NCBI GenBank assembly: GCA_036852015.1
Contig: JAANDG010000031.1
Location: 62,001 to 126,000 of the forward strand
DNA length: 64,000 nt
Origin: Pelodera strongyloides
Lineage: Eukaryota; Nematoda; Chromadorea; Rhabditida; Rhabditidae
Reading direction: 5' to 3'
Shown: positions 42,301 to 54,030 of the stretch, one piece after another
How the letters are laid out: each line of letters opens with the position of its first letter
How positions within the stretch are numbered: position 1 is the first letter of the stretch
The notes under the pieces: generated by a model
Told to the model about the DNA's origin: nothing
Database searches by the model: none
Seen by the model: the letters and a program-made list of their open reading frames with translations, nothing else
Program-made: the position numbers and the translations under genes

Positions 42301-43647
42301 ATCTTGTGCTTGTAGTTTGTAGTTCATTGTTCGTATCTAAATCTAGTCTGGAATTCGAATTGTAAACCGGGTTAGTCACTTTTGTCTTTGATATTAGTTG
42401 TTATGTACATTACATACATAGTACATTATATGACCACGCGAGTGTTGTTAGTTTTATCAGCTGTATGTCAAATTATGAGCGTAGGATAGAGTGAGTTAGT
42501 TAGCAATAACATCCGTATTCAAGTGAATAGAACATATTGACTGAATATAACATTTTGCTCGCTGCCACGATTTATGTTTTATGTATTGTCTGGTAAAGTA
42601 ATAACAATAACTGATCGTTTGATTGATTGGAACCTTATTTGTCTGACGATATCATTAAATTCTTAACTGGCTAGAATTAAGACTGGGAGCGTTTCTTTCC
42701 CTTTTTGACAGTTTTGTGAAACATTGCATTGTTGTGGCTTTGAGAGTACAAATTTTGGGAAAAAAAAACAATATGAGCACACAAAAAATTATTATGGTTA
42801 TTTTACAACCGTAACTGAGAAAAAATTAACAATTATTGTGGTTGGAAAAACGGAAACGTTTCGTCTTTCCATGCGCAATAGTGTTATTCCGCCAGTCCTG
42901 GTTTTATATAACAAGTTTTCTCGGAGATGTGTTTTTCGTTTTTCTGGAACCTGGATTTTTCTCGGGAGATTTTTCTTTTTCTCGGGCATTTATAACAGAC
43001 CTAAAATAGTAAAACACAATGTTTCATAACGCTGTCAAAAGCCTCTGTGGTACTTTCACGACTGATTCATTAGGTCGCCCAGATGAAAATCAGGATTAAA
43101 AGGCTACGGATAGGTTTTATATGCTTACATTGCTTACGTTTCAGGCAGCGCAGCAAGCGAATGATTCAAAAGGACGAACGAGGGATTTATAACGTGAGAA
43201 CGTGCTCACTTTACTTGCAAGCCGATCACAAATTGTACGAGCACATTCGAGCGAAGGAGGGGAATAAGGATCCGATAAGGTTTGTTATTTATTTATTATT
43301 ATTTAATTTATTTATTATTATTTAATTTGTTTATTTATTTATTATTTTTTATTTATTTATTATTATTTAATTTGTTTATTTATTTATTTCCCCATGTCCC
43401 CACTCCGGTTTATAGGCTAGGGTGTATTTTCAAACTTGGCGTTGTAAAGGTCAAACTGGGTTTTTTGTTTAAGTGACTTTTGTCAGGTATTCAGAAAGTG
43501 ATGTGAGAGAGTGAATTAGGGCGCTGGTTGATATATGTTGATAGTTTAGTTGTTATTTTGCCTTTTGTTTGTTTGCACAACAAAGATAGGTTACTTCATT
43601 AATTATAATTTATTATGTTATACTGTTGTGTTATTTGCTGTATGGCG

Positions 43648-43688
<41 letters not shown>

Positions 43689-46600
43689 GCTTAGGTTATG
43701 ACGTCACGAGTGATGTAAGTATTTAATTATAGTTTGTAGTTTTAAATTAATATTGTAAATTGCAGAACTCGTGAGGAAATAGTGAGCCTCTTCTACAATC
43801 ACATCAAAGCGGTGAATGAGATTTACGAGGGAACGAACTTTGATGGGATTAAGGGACTCCATTTTGTGATCCAAAGGACCTCGGTTAGTTCTAGTTTTAC
43901 TTCGCGCATTAAAGCGGTATGACAGCCGATCTTTGAACCTTTGAAGTGTATGATGCACTCTCTATTGTCATCTAGTGTGTGTGTGTGTGTGTGCTACTAT
44001 TGTGCATGATGCTGCTGCGCGATTTTTTTTATAATTATTATATTCAATTAGAATTAGTCGGTTCTGTTTTTAAAATTAATTGGGCGGTCTTCGGTCTTTT
44101 TCCCATTTTCCCAAATTGGCAACCTTGTTTTCTGTCAGTCGCCTTCATCGTCTGTTACGTTGCCTATTGTTCAAACTGGAAAGCAAAACGTTTTATAGGA
44201 TGGAGCTGTGTTGCAATAGCAATATGCAGTAGAATAATCAGTTTGCGGTTTTCTAAAAAAAAAACTACCTCATTTATTATCAGTCCGATTCATCGTCTAC
44301 GTCTATTATGTTATCTCTCGTTTAGATCTACACGCCCGACACGTGTGAGCACGGCCGCGCCAAAGAGGGCTCTGACAATCCGTTTTGTGAGGAGAATGTG
44401 GACGTGTCAAACTTTCTCAACCTCAACTCGCAGAAGAACCACTCGGCATTCTGCTTGGCATATGCGCTCACGTTTAGGTATGTAAATATTGTGTTGTACT
44501 GTATTGTAGGGGACAAGATACCTTGCTGACTACCTTATTGCTTGTGTTTGCATTGTTGTTTGTTGTTAGCGAAGATAGTGATTATTTGGGCTTGTTTTTG
44601 TTGTTAGGTGTTATTTTCGTTGTGGTTGTGCTTAAAGGTATTTTCACTGTGCAAATTTGCCCGTTTCTTTCTTAGAGGGTGTGAGTGTCCTCTAGGTCGT
44701 ACCCATGTTTTACTCAAAATGCCGACTTTGCTATGTCTGTACTACTAAATTTGATAATAAATTAGCGATACGTAATCAGCAGAAGAAAAATAATTCACTT
44801 CGAGACTGAGAAAATAATTCCTTTAGCATTTCTTTGCCCTAAATTATGTTATTCCAGGGATTTTGTCGGAGGCACGCTTGGTCTGGCATGGGTGGCGAGT
44901 CCGCAGTTTAGTAAGTTTTTGTTTTTATATTTCCTTTTCATTGTTATTGTCATTGTGTTATTGGTCAATATTCCTTTATTATATAAAAGAGTAATTGTAG
45001 AGTGCGCTAGCACCCTGCGCATTACTGAAGTTCAATTTGAATAAAGTCTTCCGCATTAGAAAAAGGGCGTCAAGCTCAATAGAATATCATTGTGCAAAAG
45101 ATGAATTTGTGGTTGTCTCCGTTAACAAAATTTTGTTTCAGAATTTTTATAAGAATAAAAAGACGCCAGGCGGCATAGCCGTCTGGTGGTCTGGTATGGT
45201 AGTTGCATAAAACTGTTAGAAGCACCACATACATCAGCTGTCACCAATTATTTATTTCGGAGACATGGACACTTTTTCTGAAACCAAAACGCTATGTTTC
45301 GCAGTAAAGCTAAAAAGGCGATTTCCATTTTACCTGCTATTGATATTGGCGAGTGACGACTGTGACGAACTATTTCTACGATATATATTGAACACGAACA
45401 CCCAAGACCGTCGTTTCAGACACTGCCGGAGGTGTATGTCAGGTGTACCAGCGGTACAATGAAGGACCTCGTGGATGGGTCTATCGTTCACTTAACACTG
45501 GAATCGTTACCTTGGTGAACTATGGTAATCGGGTGAGTTTTTCAATTTTCCATGTGTCATATTTTTGATGCAGGAGTTTTCAAATTCCGGTGTGAGATGG
45601 GTTGATCTGGGTTGAGAATGAGTATGAATTATGTGAATTTTGGTTTTAGTGTGTAGAGGCTATGTATCGCTATGTTCTTTTTTCGTAATTCCTTGCATAG
45701 CTTCCTTACGACAGGGACGTGTTTGTCCGGGCCCAAGGGATGGTTGTGAGAATGTTATGCGCACTGATAAGAGTATAGTATACCCTTAGTTTTGTGCAAA
45801 CCACTGTGTCGATTCCAGGTGCCCACTCGAGTCAGTCAGCTCACACTGGCCCACGAAATTGGTCACAATTTCGGATCGCCTCACGATTTCCCTGCTGAAT
45901 GCCAACCAGGTACGGTATGAGATTTATTAACGTAATTTATGTGTGAAACGACGGTAATCTGTTCAGTGCTGAGGCCGGTTTCACCGACATTTACATGGGA
46001 AGTAAAACGTTGATAATTGTCTGTCTCTCTTCTCACTGCGCGATATTTTGTTCGGCACGGAAGATCCGTGCCGCGCCTCACGCAAATGTTTGTGAAACTG
46101 GCCTCTGGACTAAATTAGTTCGAGAAAGTTACGTGAACGTGGAAGAGTTTCAGAGCGTACGATAGTATAAACATTGAATATGATATAGATTTATCTTCCG
46201 TGCCGCGTCCTTTTATCGAATGTATGCCTAATGGAAGGTAGTAGTTGATTTGAGAGAGTTTCCGTTTCTGTAGTGGTTAATTAAAAGAGAGGATGCATTC
46301 TTAATTAAACGTGCCTGTAGCCAACGGTAGTACACTGAGTAAAAGAGGACACGATAGGTTCTTTTGTATATATGGTGAAACTGGTCATATTTAAATAAAA
46401 TGAACCGAACTCGGACTGAACGCTGTCAGTATTTGATCTCCTCATTTACGTTAGTTTTGAAACATTTTGGGTCACAAAAACGGGTGGCTAGGGAGCTCAT
46501 TCCCGTGAATGATGCAAGTTTTCCTTTGTTTCCAGGCCTGCCCCAGGGTAATTTCATCATGTTTGCCTCGGCCACGTCGGGAGACAAACCGAATAATGCA

Positions 46601-49600
46601 AAGTTCTCGAGCTGTTCAGTTGCCAACATTAGCAGTGTTTTGAAAGTGGTGGGTTGAGTTTTTTTTTGTGTTTTTCTTCCTTTTTTTCCTCGAAGCTTAG
46701 GGTACCGGGAGTAGTTTGAAGTTTTGAAGATAATTTTGGCGACAAGCTAGAAGCACCATGGTCGTACTTTTTATGTTTCTTTTGGTATAATATCGCGAAA
46801 AGCTTTTTGATTTTGCTATACTGTAACCAAAAGTTACCCAATACCCGGATCCGGATATTGACAGCCTAAGCCTAAGCCTAAGCTTTCAGTGTGAACTATT
46901 GTTTGTGAGCGTTAGTTGTTCTAGGTCCTTTCATCGATCCCCGTCGATCCAACAAAGAGTGTCACGCCGGCCTCTCCGTTTAGTAAGCGGAATTGCTTCC
47001 AGGGTAAGTGTAATTATTTACGATTGCAGCTAAAGTTATTCTGTGAGCTTTAGCCTGCTGTAAGTAGTAGTGTACAGTTTTATATCGAGACGGGAGCTGG
47101 AAATTACTGTGTACAGTAACTTTAAACTGGGATTTGGGAATCGCGGAGGGGTCTCTGTCTCTCTTTTACCAATCACTGATGGCTTTTTATTTAATTTCAT
47201 TGACGCTGATTCTATTACATTACATAATTAGTTCTTGACTATATTTATCATATTGATTAATTGTACATTATGTATGATGGCTATTTTATCGCTTAGTTGT
47301 TATTGATTATTTCCCAGAGCGCACTTCTGCCTTCTGCGGTAATCAAATCCACGAACCGGGTGAGGAGTGCGACTGTGGGTTCTCGCAAGAGGATTGTGAT
47401 CAGATGGCTGATAGGTGAGGTTTTGGAGTTTTCTAGATTTCTGGATCTTTGTTCCAGGAAAAAAAACAAGCATCCGTGAGAGGGCAGTAACGCAACATAC
47501 ATCACAATTACTGCAGTTGTTAATTTGCTAATTAGCAAAATCTCACCAAACAAATCAAAGGTAATTTCCATACCTAATATTCCAGGCTAGACAGACATCG
47601 GTATGTTTATAATTAAATTATGATTTATCGCACATCTACAGAATGCAGGTTGAAGTGGTAGAACGGAATAGAAAAACGTGCCACTTCCAGAAATACGTAC
47701 GTGTAGTTATGTTAAATTCTTTTGTGATTTAATCGTTTACTTGCTTTCCTTTCCAGGTGTTGTTTCCCACATGAGGGTCGTATTGGGTTTGGCCAGCCGT
47801 GCAAGCGAAAACCGGGAGCCAGGTAAATAATTCAAGTTGTTTATTTTTTATGACGTAACGTTTCCTTTTTTCGTTGCTTAGTAATTTACGCCATGCTCCA
47901 AATTCCAAATGCTTGAGAATTTACACTTGGATTTTAACGACACTTTTGAAGTTGGGAGGGTCAGTCGCAGTCGCTAGACGGGGCGTGGGCGGGCTGTCTG
48001 GTTGTCAAGTGTCGGGCTCCTGAAGCTCGGGTGGGTCGGTTATTTGTACTAGACTGGCTGTTACTTTAGGTGCTCCACGTCTGAGGGTTTCTGTTGTAAC
48101 GGAGAAACCTGCTCACTTCATGGAAAAGAAGCATTTCTAGTTTGCAAACAGGTGAGTGTCTTTTTTTTCCTTTTTTTTGTAGTGTGTTTTCTTTGATGTT
48201 TTACCCCCTGCACCGTTTCTGCAGATTTCAGTTGTTGAACGAGGTGCACTTTAACTTTTATTTTTATTTATCTTAAAAATGGTCTAAACTAATAACTAAT
48301 ATAGGATAGGGTAGCCAGTTTGCATTATAACTGTTAGTTGTAGATACCGGGAATTTAGTTGAACTCAAGTATTTGACCTTTTTTTTGTTAAAGAAAGGAA
48401 AGAGAAAAAGGCTCGCCAAGTGCTATTTTCTTTGCACAGTGGGTGGTCTTTTATGTGGGTTAATCATATATTGTAGATGGTATATCAGTGTTTGTTATTG
48501 AAAGGGGAACCAGAGTAAATTCCGGGTAGCTATTTGGCTCTGTAGGTGTAGGCTTATGTAAAATGTAAATTAAATCGCGCTAATGGATCGTAAGCTCATC
48601 GTTAGGAAATGATATGCGGAAGGTAAAGAGGCGAAACAGCATGTAGAAAAAAAACAGCAGACTATGCCCCGCCGGTGATCTGCTCACTGGCGAATCATGG
48701 CCCGAATGGAAATATTTCACAATAAATATAGAGAGCTCAGCTCATCATCGTCCTATCACAAATAATTAGTTACGGCGACCTCCGGAATCACCGGATTGGT
48801 TAATACCTGTCCTGAGACACAGGCAGGCATATAATATGCGTGTTCCGCGCATGGGACAGTTAGTGTGGCTGTGAATTCCCTTTATTATTGGAGAGTTTGC
48901 AGGAATCAGAGTGCAGCGAAGCTCAAACGTGTGATGGACTGACGGCGCAGTGCCCAACACCATCGCCCAAACCTGATGGAATACCCTGCCAGGATAGTAC
49001 GAAGGTTTGTGGAACTGTGAATATTTAGTATTATTGTGAATGTTTATCCATGTTTCGCTGGTCATTTTCGCAGGAAGTCTGGTTCTTTTAATGTTCTAGC
49101 CTGGCTATCCTGACTAAACGTTATTTGGTTTGGTTATTTCTGTTACGAAACTGGTGATGTACGGGTGTATTCGCTTAAAGCGACAACGTATTTATGCTAA
49201 TTTACTCGATTTTTTTTGTTCTGATTTATGTTCATTTGCACACTGTTGGTGCACCCTTTGCGTTTCAAAAACCGGCCTGTATTTCGTTTTAATGAATTGT
49301 GTAGTAGTCGCATTTTCATTTATTTAAATGTTTCCAGGTGTGCTCGGTGGGCAGTTGCAATGGCTCAGTGTGTGAGATGTTTGGCCTGAAGGACTGTTTC
49401 CTGACGGATGGAAAACCGGAGGACCTGTGTTTCCTTGCCTGTCTCAAGGATAACAGTGAGTAGTCTGTCTGTGTGGAGTGTAATTTATTGAGGACATATT
49501 TGGCGAAAGGCGGCATAGATGAAAGATGAAGTATTATTTTCCTTGGTAGGAGTATAAATTTCAACAGTGAAACATTGCGCTTTACTCAAATCTATAAATA

Positions 49601-51688
49601 GCCTCTGCAGATGGTCTGCGCTGAACCAACCCGGAGATGTCATGATTTTATGCCTTAGCCTTATTTATCATAATAGATAGGGCCAGTCTGGAGGTGGAAC
49701 GAGAGTGCTAAATGATTTTATGCCCTAGCCTTTATTATTTATTAGTTTGATGTTTTATTTTCCTCTTTTCTTCAGAATGCATATCGTCTGTTCTCCTCCC
49801 CGAATTTGCCGCGAATCGGACTTCGTTCCTGCAGTCGGGCAGGCACGGCGAACCTGGACTGGTCCTGCACCCTGGAAGCCCGTGCAACAATTACAAGGGT
49901 ATGCGAGTTTATATGATTTTCCTTTAATATTTCATATTTCCTCTTTCGTTGATAACTTTCCTCTTCTAAAACTATTATCTTTCAATATTCTGTAAAGAGA
50001 ATATTTGAGAAAGTTGATATTATCGCTAAGGTCATTTATGGCACTCCAGCCATGCTTGAGAATCTACGTTGTTACCCTTGAATTTGAGAAAAAATATGTG
50101 AATGTCAAATGTGAGAGTGTATGCGACTTTGAGTATGCATACCAGTCGTTGCGATCCTTAGAAAAGAGTTTGGGGTTCATTTTGTTATTCTGCATTTAAA
50201 GGGAGATGAGCGGCCTTTTTCTGCAGGATTCAGTTCAAACTGTGTCTACCCTTTTACCCTATCTATTTGCTATTCTAGGCTACTGTGACATCTTCCGCAA
50301 GTGTCGAAGTGTGGATGCGAACGGTCCTCTGGCTAGGTTGAAGAATCTACTCTTCAACAAGAGGACCATTGAGACGATGACGCAGTGGATACAGGTGAGC
50401 TTTTACGAAGAACCATCAACCATGACACCATTGGGCCATATTCACCACACCACTCAATTCCCCGTGGGGAATTCCCCGTTTCAGTGGTGAATATGGCCTC
50501 TGTTCAGTCATTTACGAAGCGCTGTTGTGCATTTTTACTAGTAAAATAGTAGCCTATTTGAAATGAAGTGCGCGTTTTTGCTATTAAACCAGGGGAACTT
50601 GTGGGCTATGCGTGTTGGAGGGCTCCTTCTCACCTTACCTTCATTACATTACTCGTTAAATTATTATTTATGTCATAACTTTACGACTTTCTTAGGAAAA
50701 ATGGTGGGCCGTGGTGACGGGTGGTGTTCTCCTGCTGATCTTCATGGCGCTGTTCGTCAAGTGTTGTGCTGTACATACGCCATCGACGAATCCCAACAAA
50801 CCACCAGCGTTGAATATTTACCAGACGCTGACCAGGCCTTCGACTCTTATTGTAGGTGTACTTTATTGATTGATTGATTGATTGTTCATGAATGAGGTTT
50901 GTAGTTTGGTTTGTAGTGAGACGGGCTGTGATTGACTGGTCGTCTGGATTTATAGCTCGAAGCTTGATGGAACCAATACTTGGTGCGTGATCCGCGCAGT
51001 GCAAGAATAAGTTTATCATGGACCGTTTCTATATGTTTCTGATGTCTGAGGTTTTTGCATCTTACTTCGACATGAGTACACAGTACACGAAGTAAATATG
51101 AACATTTCGGATCTGGTTTGTAAGGTGATTTCCTTATCCTTAGGTTCTGTTTTGCAGAGACAGCGGCGTCGTCAGTCGCGTCCCGTGCAAGCGGGCGGAC
51201 CATCCGGGGGAGGCGGGGGTGGTGGTAGGCCCGCCACAGCGCCCGCTACTTCTGGCGCAAATGGAAGGAGCAGGCCTTCGGCTCCCCCACTTACCGCTCC
51301 CGTGCATACTGGAGCACCGATACCGTTGATACAATCGAATAGTCAGGGTTGGTTTTGGAGATTTTTTTTATGTTTTTGTGTTATTCTCAACACATACTTC
51401 AGTCCGTGAGTGGTGATGCACCAGAGGATTTTTTTAGAACCGATGCATTATTTGATATTTACTTTTTCTGAAGTTTGTTTGTTACGGTAACGTAACTTGT
51501 CAAATTCCAAATTTCTAGGTGCCCCACCTCCTGCGGTGATTGTGGTTGAACCGCCGCCACCGTACACAGCCTCGGCTGATCCTGGATCCGCCCTTGGTGG
51601 GCCTCCGCGCGGGCATCGAAAGAACAAACGGCAGACCCCGGCCGACGCGAAGGCCAAGTCGCGGGCCAGGAAGACGAACGCGAAATGA
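39370..51688 (+). CDS. ADAM10: disintegrin and metalloproteinase ADAM10
   Basis: A membrane zinc protease that sheds ectodomains such as Notch, 901 aa. Exons: 39370-39421, 39707-39836, 40246-40376, 40718-40833, 41462-41538, 42146-42271, 43145-43279, 43766-43883, 44326-44477, 44858-44910, 45420-45532, 45819-45909, 46536-46648, 46925-47003, 47318-47414, 47757-47822, 48070-48151, 48903-49004, 49338-49455, 49776-49898, 50279-50394, 50696-50851, 51158-51347 and 51519-51688. Order: signal peptide (1-17), a prodomain starting [13 protein letters not shown], and a furin-like site RSKR at 213-216. The zinc site is [11 protein letters not shown] at 413-423 with the Met-turn at 440. A Cys-rich disintegrin and stalk region follows, then TM about 734-754. 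The 147-residue tail is far longer than in vertebrate ADAM10 and contains a Gly tract and PPPPY at 857-861. Full-length ADAM10 architecture (no EGF module) separates it from most ADAMs. All phases are consistent. Confidence 0.95.
40901..41355. mobile_element. palindromic MITE, TTAAAGGGACGCGGTCAC type (ADAM10 intron 4)
   Basis: Arms of about 200 bp: TTAAAGGGACGCGGTCACCG at the left and the near inverse at the right (GTGATCGTGTCCCTTTAA). Inner mark GTGTTGGAAAA matches TTTTCCAACAC. It is a compact relative of the 3 kb element at 30504. Confidence 0.9.
41770..41895. mobile_element. repeat with GGCCATATTCAC ends (ADAM10 intron 5)
   Basis: GAGGCCATATTCACTGCTCC at the left and GGCCATTGGCCTC at the right, with GGGGAAACATTCCC and GGGGAATTTCCCG inside. 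It is related to 50436-50502 and 53089-53203. Confidence 0.65.
41949..42130. mobile_element. MITE, CCGGCCGG family (ADAM10 intron 5)
   Basis: TTAAAGCGAAATGCCGGCCG at the left, GGCCGGTATTTCGCGTTAA at the right. The interior matches the 15888 copy closely. Confidence 0.9.
43280..43390. repeat. ATTT-rich simple repeat (ADAM10 intron 7)
   Basis: TTATTTATTTATTATTATTTAA repeats directly after the exon 7 donor. Confidence 0.85.
43651..43687. repeat. 37-base poly-G tract (ADAM10 intron 7)
   Basis: An uninterrupted G run flanked by GCGATT and TGCTTAGG. The length in the assembly may not be exact. Confidence 0.9.
45150..45200 (+). repeat. GC-rich motif copy AGACGCCAGGCGGCATAGCC
   Basis: A third relative of the GTCGCCTCAGGCGGCGYNAGCCG motif seen at 10306-10336 (minus) and 11459-11495. 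It is again followed by GTCTGGT and lies in AT-rich intron DNA (ADAM10 intron 10). Confidence 0.55.
49178..49291. mobile_element. truncated MITE, CCGGCCGG family (ADAM10 intron 18)
   Basis: The left terminus TTAAAGCGACAACG joins the interior directly (TTTATGCTAATTTACTCGAT). The right end is AACCGGCCTGTATTTCGTTT. The left-hand CCGGCCGG core is deleted. Confidence 0.7.
50436..50502. mobile_element. short palindrome with CCATATTCACCAC ends (ADAM10 intron 21)
   Basis: GGGCCATATTCACCACACC and GTGGTGAATATGGCC enclose CCCCGTGGGGAATTCCCCG. 67 bp. Confidence 0.8.
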
Positions 51689-51978
51689 GTGCCAAAGTAG
51701 AGCGACCTTCTAGCGTGGAGTGCCACGTCATGGACTGACGCGAGGTATTTTGCTTACCAGTTTCTTTTGGTTCCTTATTTCAGAAGTCAGTTCAACTTAA
51801 TTTTTAAGGCTCAATTTGTTTGCGTCAAGTTGTATGTTTGTGATTTTATGGTGAGAATATTGCTTTATTACCTTTTTTGGTGGATATGTTTGAAACTTTT
51901 GTTGAAGATTTGAGTACGTTGATTTTGACGAGTTAGGCGCATAAGAAATGAAATAAGTAGCGTAATGAGATCGATTTT

Positions 51979-52123
51979 TTAAAGCGGTATGGCATGTGGT
52001 TTGTGAAACGTATCATTCCATGTTGATGTGCAAGCTTGCACATAAGGGTACATGAGGGCATGAAACAGCTGTCAAGTATCCGTTTTACGAACATTTTACG
52101 AACCACGTGCCATGCCGCTTTAA
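51979..52123. mobile_element. palindromic MITE, AAAGCGGTATGGCATGTGG family
   Basis: TTAAAGCGGTATGGCATGTG at the left, CACGTGCCATGCCGCTTTAA at the right, centre near GCAAGCTTGC. 145 bp. Confidence 0.9.
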
Positions 52124-52422
52124 ATTACAAATTTTACGTAAGACTTGTTTTACTTTTTTTCCATATTTCCTCTTCAGTATTCCTTACTTTATGTACCTCT
52201 GTCCTATGTCCCTTATGTTGTGTTTAGAGATTGAATTCCGAAACGAAATTGCATTTGCTATGTAATTATGTAGATTGATTGTACTTGTTGTACATTTTTA
52301 TTTATATTTATCCGGGATAATTGTATGTTTAGTAACTCGATTGGTTGTGAGTGTGTTCTATGTCCTATTCCTGTACTACTACCTGCATACTGTATTCTAG
52401 ATTCCAATTATTCTTTCACTAT

Positions 52423-52548
52423 TTAAAGAGGTATGACACGTGGTTTGTGTGTATTCTGTGCAACTGTGTTCCATTCTGTGCAATCCGTATAAGTAATACG
52501 CAGGAGTGCGGTTGTACGCCTCATGAGCCACGTGTTATACCGCTTTAC
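52423..52548. mobile_element. palindromic MITE, AAAGAGGTATGACACGTGG family
   Basis: TTAAAGAGGTATGACACGTG and CACGTGTTATACCGCTTTA at the ends. 126 bp. Confidence 0.9.
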
Positions 52549-52880
52549 CTTTTTATTTGGATGGTCTTTGTGTTTTAGTCATATGAACAGTATTCTGCCC
52601 ATATATTGTGTGTGTGTTCTGTGATTGTGATCTTTAATTCGATTTTTTTATTTCTTTACAAAAATGTGTTTTCCTCTGTTTGTTTTATACTTTCCTACCA
52701 TTTTCAAACTCGACTCGACTTTCTTAAAATTCTCGATTTTTAATACTTGTGGTACTTTTACACTGATAGTTCACTTTTATATGATTCTGGTGCTTACCTT
52801 CCCTTCCCACAATTCAATGTTGGTTCTATTCGTTTTAGAGAACAATTCGATCCTGACCTGTATTTTCAACTCCCGCCCTT

Positions 52881-53040
52881 TTAAAGCGAACGAACGGCCG
52901 GTTCTTGAAACGTATGTCAAATAACTGCACTCCCGCGCATTATATGCAAGTGAGCTTATTAGCATGAAAAAAAAACCACTCCACTTTGCATAGTTACATG
53001 GAAATGAAGATACTTGAGATGCGTTTTAAAATCGGAATTC
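52881..53040. mobile_element. MITE, CCGGCCGG family, diverged
   Basis: TTAAAGCGAACGAACGGCCG at the left, GAGATGCGTTTTAAAATCGG at the right. Confidence 0.65.
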
Positions 53041-53088
53041 GAACATTTTTTTTCGTGACCTGAGACCTGACCACGTGACACTTGTAAG

Positions 53089-53203
53089 GGCATATTCACC
53101 ACTCAGTTCCCCGTTTTTTCTCTGTGTGTCCCACATTAGAATGCTATTTTCTGTCCCCAGGGAATGTTTTCCCGAGGGAATCGGAGTGGTGAATATGGCT
53201 TCT
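53089..53203. mobile_element. repeat with CATATTCACCACT ends
   Basis: GGGCATATTCACCACTCAG and GAGTGGTGAATATGGCT enclose about 85 bp that include CCCCAGGGAATGTTTTCCC. Confidence 0.75.
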
Positions 53204-54030
53204 GGATTTTCAATTCCCTGCCCATTTATTACAATGTTCTACGTCCCGCCCCTCTTCTCCTAACTAGAATACTTGTCCGTTTCACTCTTATTTCCACACG
53301 GTTCTTTCGGTCTCCAAAATCGGTATTTGTATTATAAGGCTTTCAACTTTTGGTACGCAACAAACCAGCATTTTTAATGTATTCTTTGAATGTAATTCAG
53401 TTTGATTTATGATTTTGGATGAGTCTTTTTGCATTGTTATTTCGTTATTTGGTGAGCTGGTTATGGCTTACTGTATCGTCACGATATGATTTAGAGTTCC
53501 AATTTATAAGGTGTTTTGTAATTAACCTTTTTGTTTGAAGGATTTGGAGATTCACCTAACAATGCAAAAGGACACAAACCCCTTTTTCTGATTATTTTAA
53601 TTTTGAACATTTTGCGCTATGATATGATGCATATGTGTTTTCGAGATTGCCAACGTGTGTTTGTGTACATTTTTATAAACATTTTTTTCTTTTACTATGT
53701 GTTTAATTCAAGGAAATGTGGTTATTTGAACCAATGTGTACCTTTTGTAATGTTGTTTTGTTTTGGGGGAATGGTAGAGTAGTTTTAGACTTAATTGAGT
53801 TATAGGATAGAAACCCGTACCCGTGAGACCCGTGTGGTGCGGGGTACGGTAGTAAAGGACGGTATCTTGTAAATATTTTTACGTTATTGGCTAATGTTAT
53901 TGCCGTCAATGTTATGGGATGAGGAAAGTATTTTTGAAGTATTTGTATTTTGGAATCTGTACTTCTACCATATACTACACTTACGCATTATTGATTGTTT
54001 TTTTTAGGTATTTGAGTCTCCCCAGCTCAG

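Larger units (their letters stand above)
51689..54030. other. intergenic region between ADAM10 and SAC1
   Basis: The first part probably holds the ADAM10 3' UTR. It contains two AAAGCGGTATGG MITEs, one diverged CCGGCCGG MITE (about 52881-53040) and one CCATATTCACC repeat. I see no coding exon. An AG directly precedes the SAC1 ATG at 54031. Confidence 0.55.

Noticed and set aside
43979..44485. A 168-codon frame
   Set aside because: It overlaps ADAM10 exon 9 in the wrong frame. The upstream part is T-rich intron.
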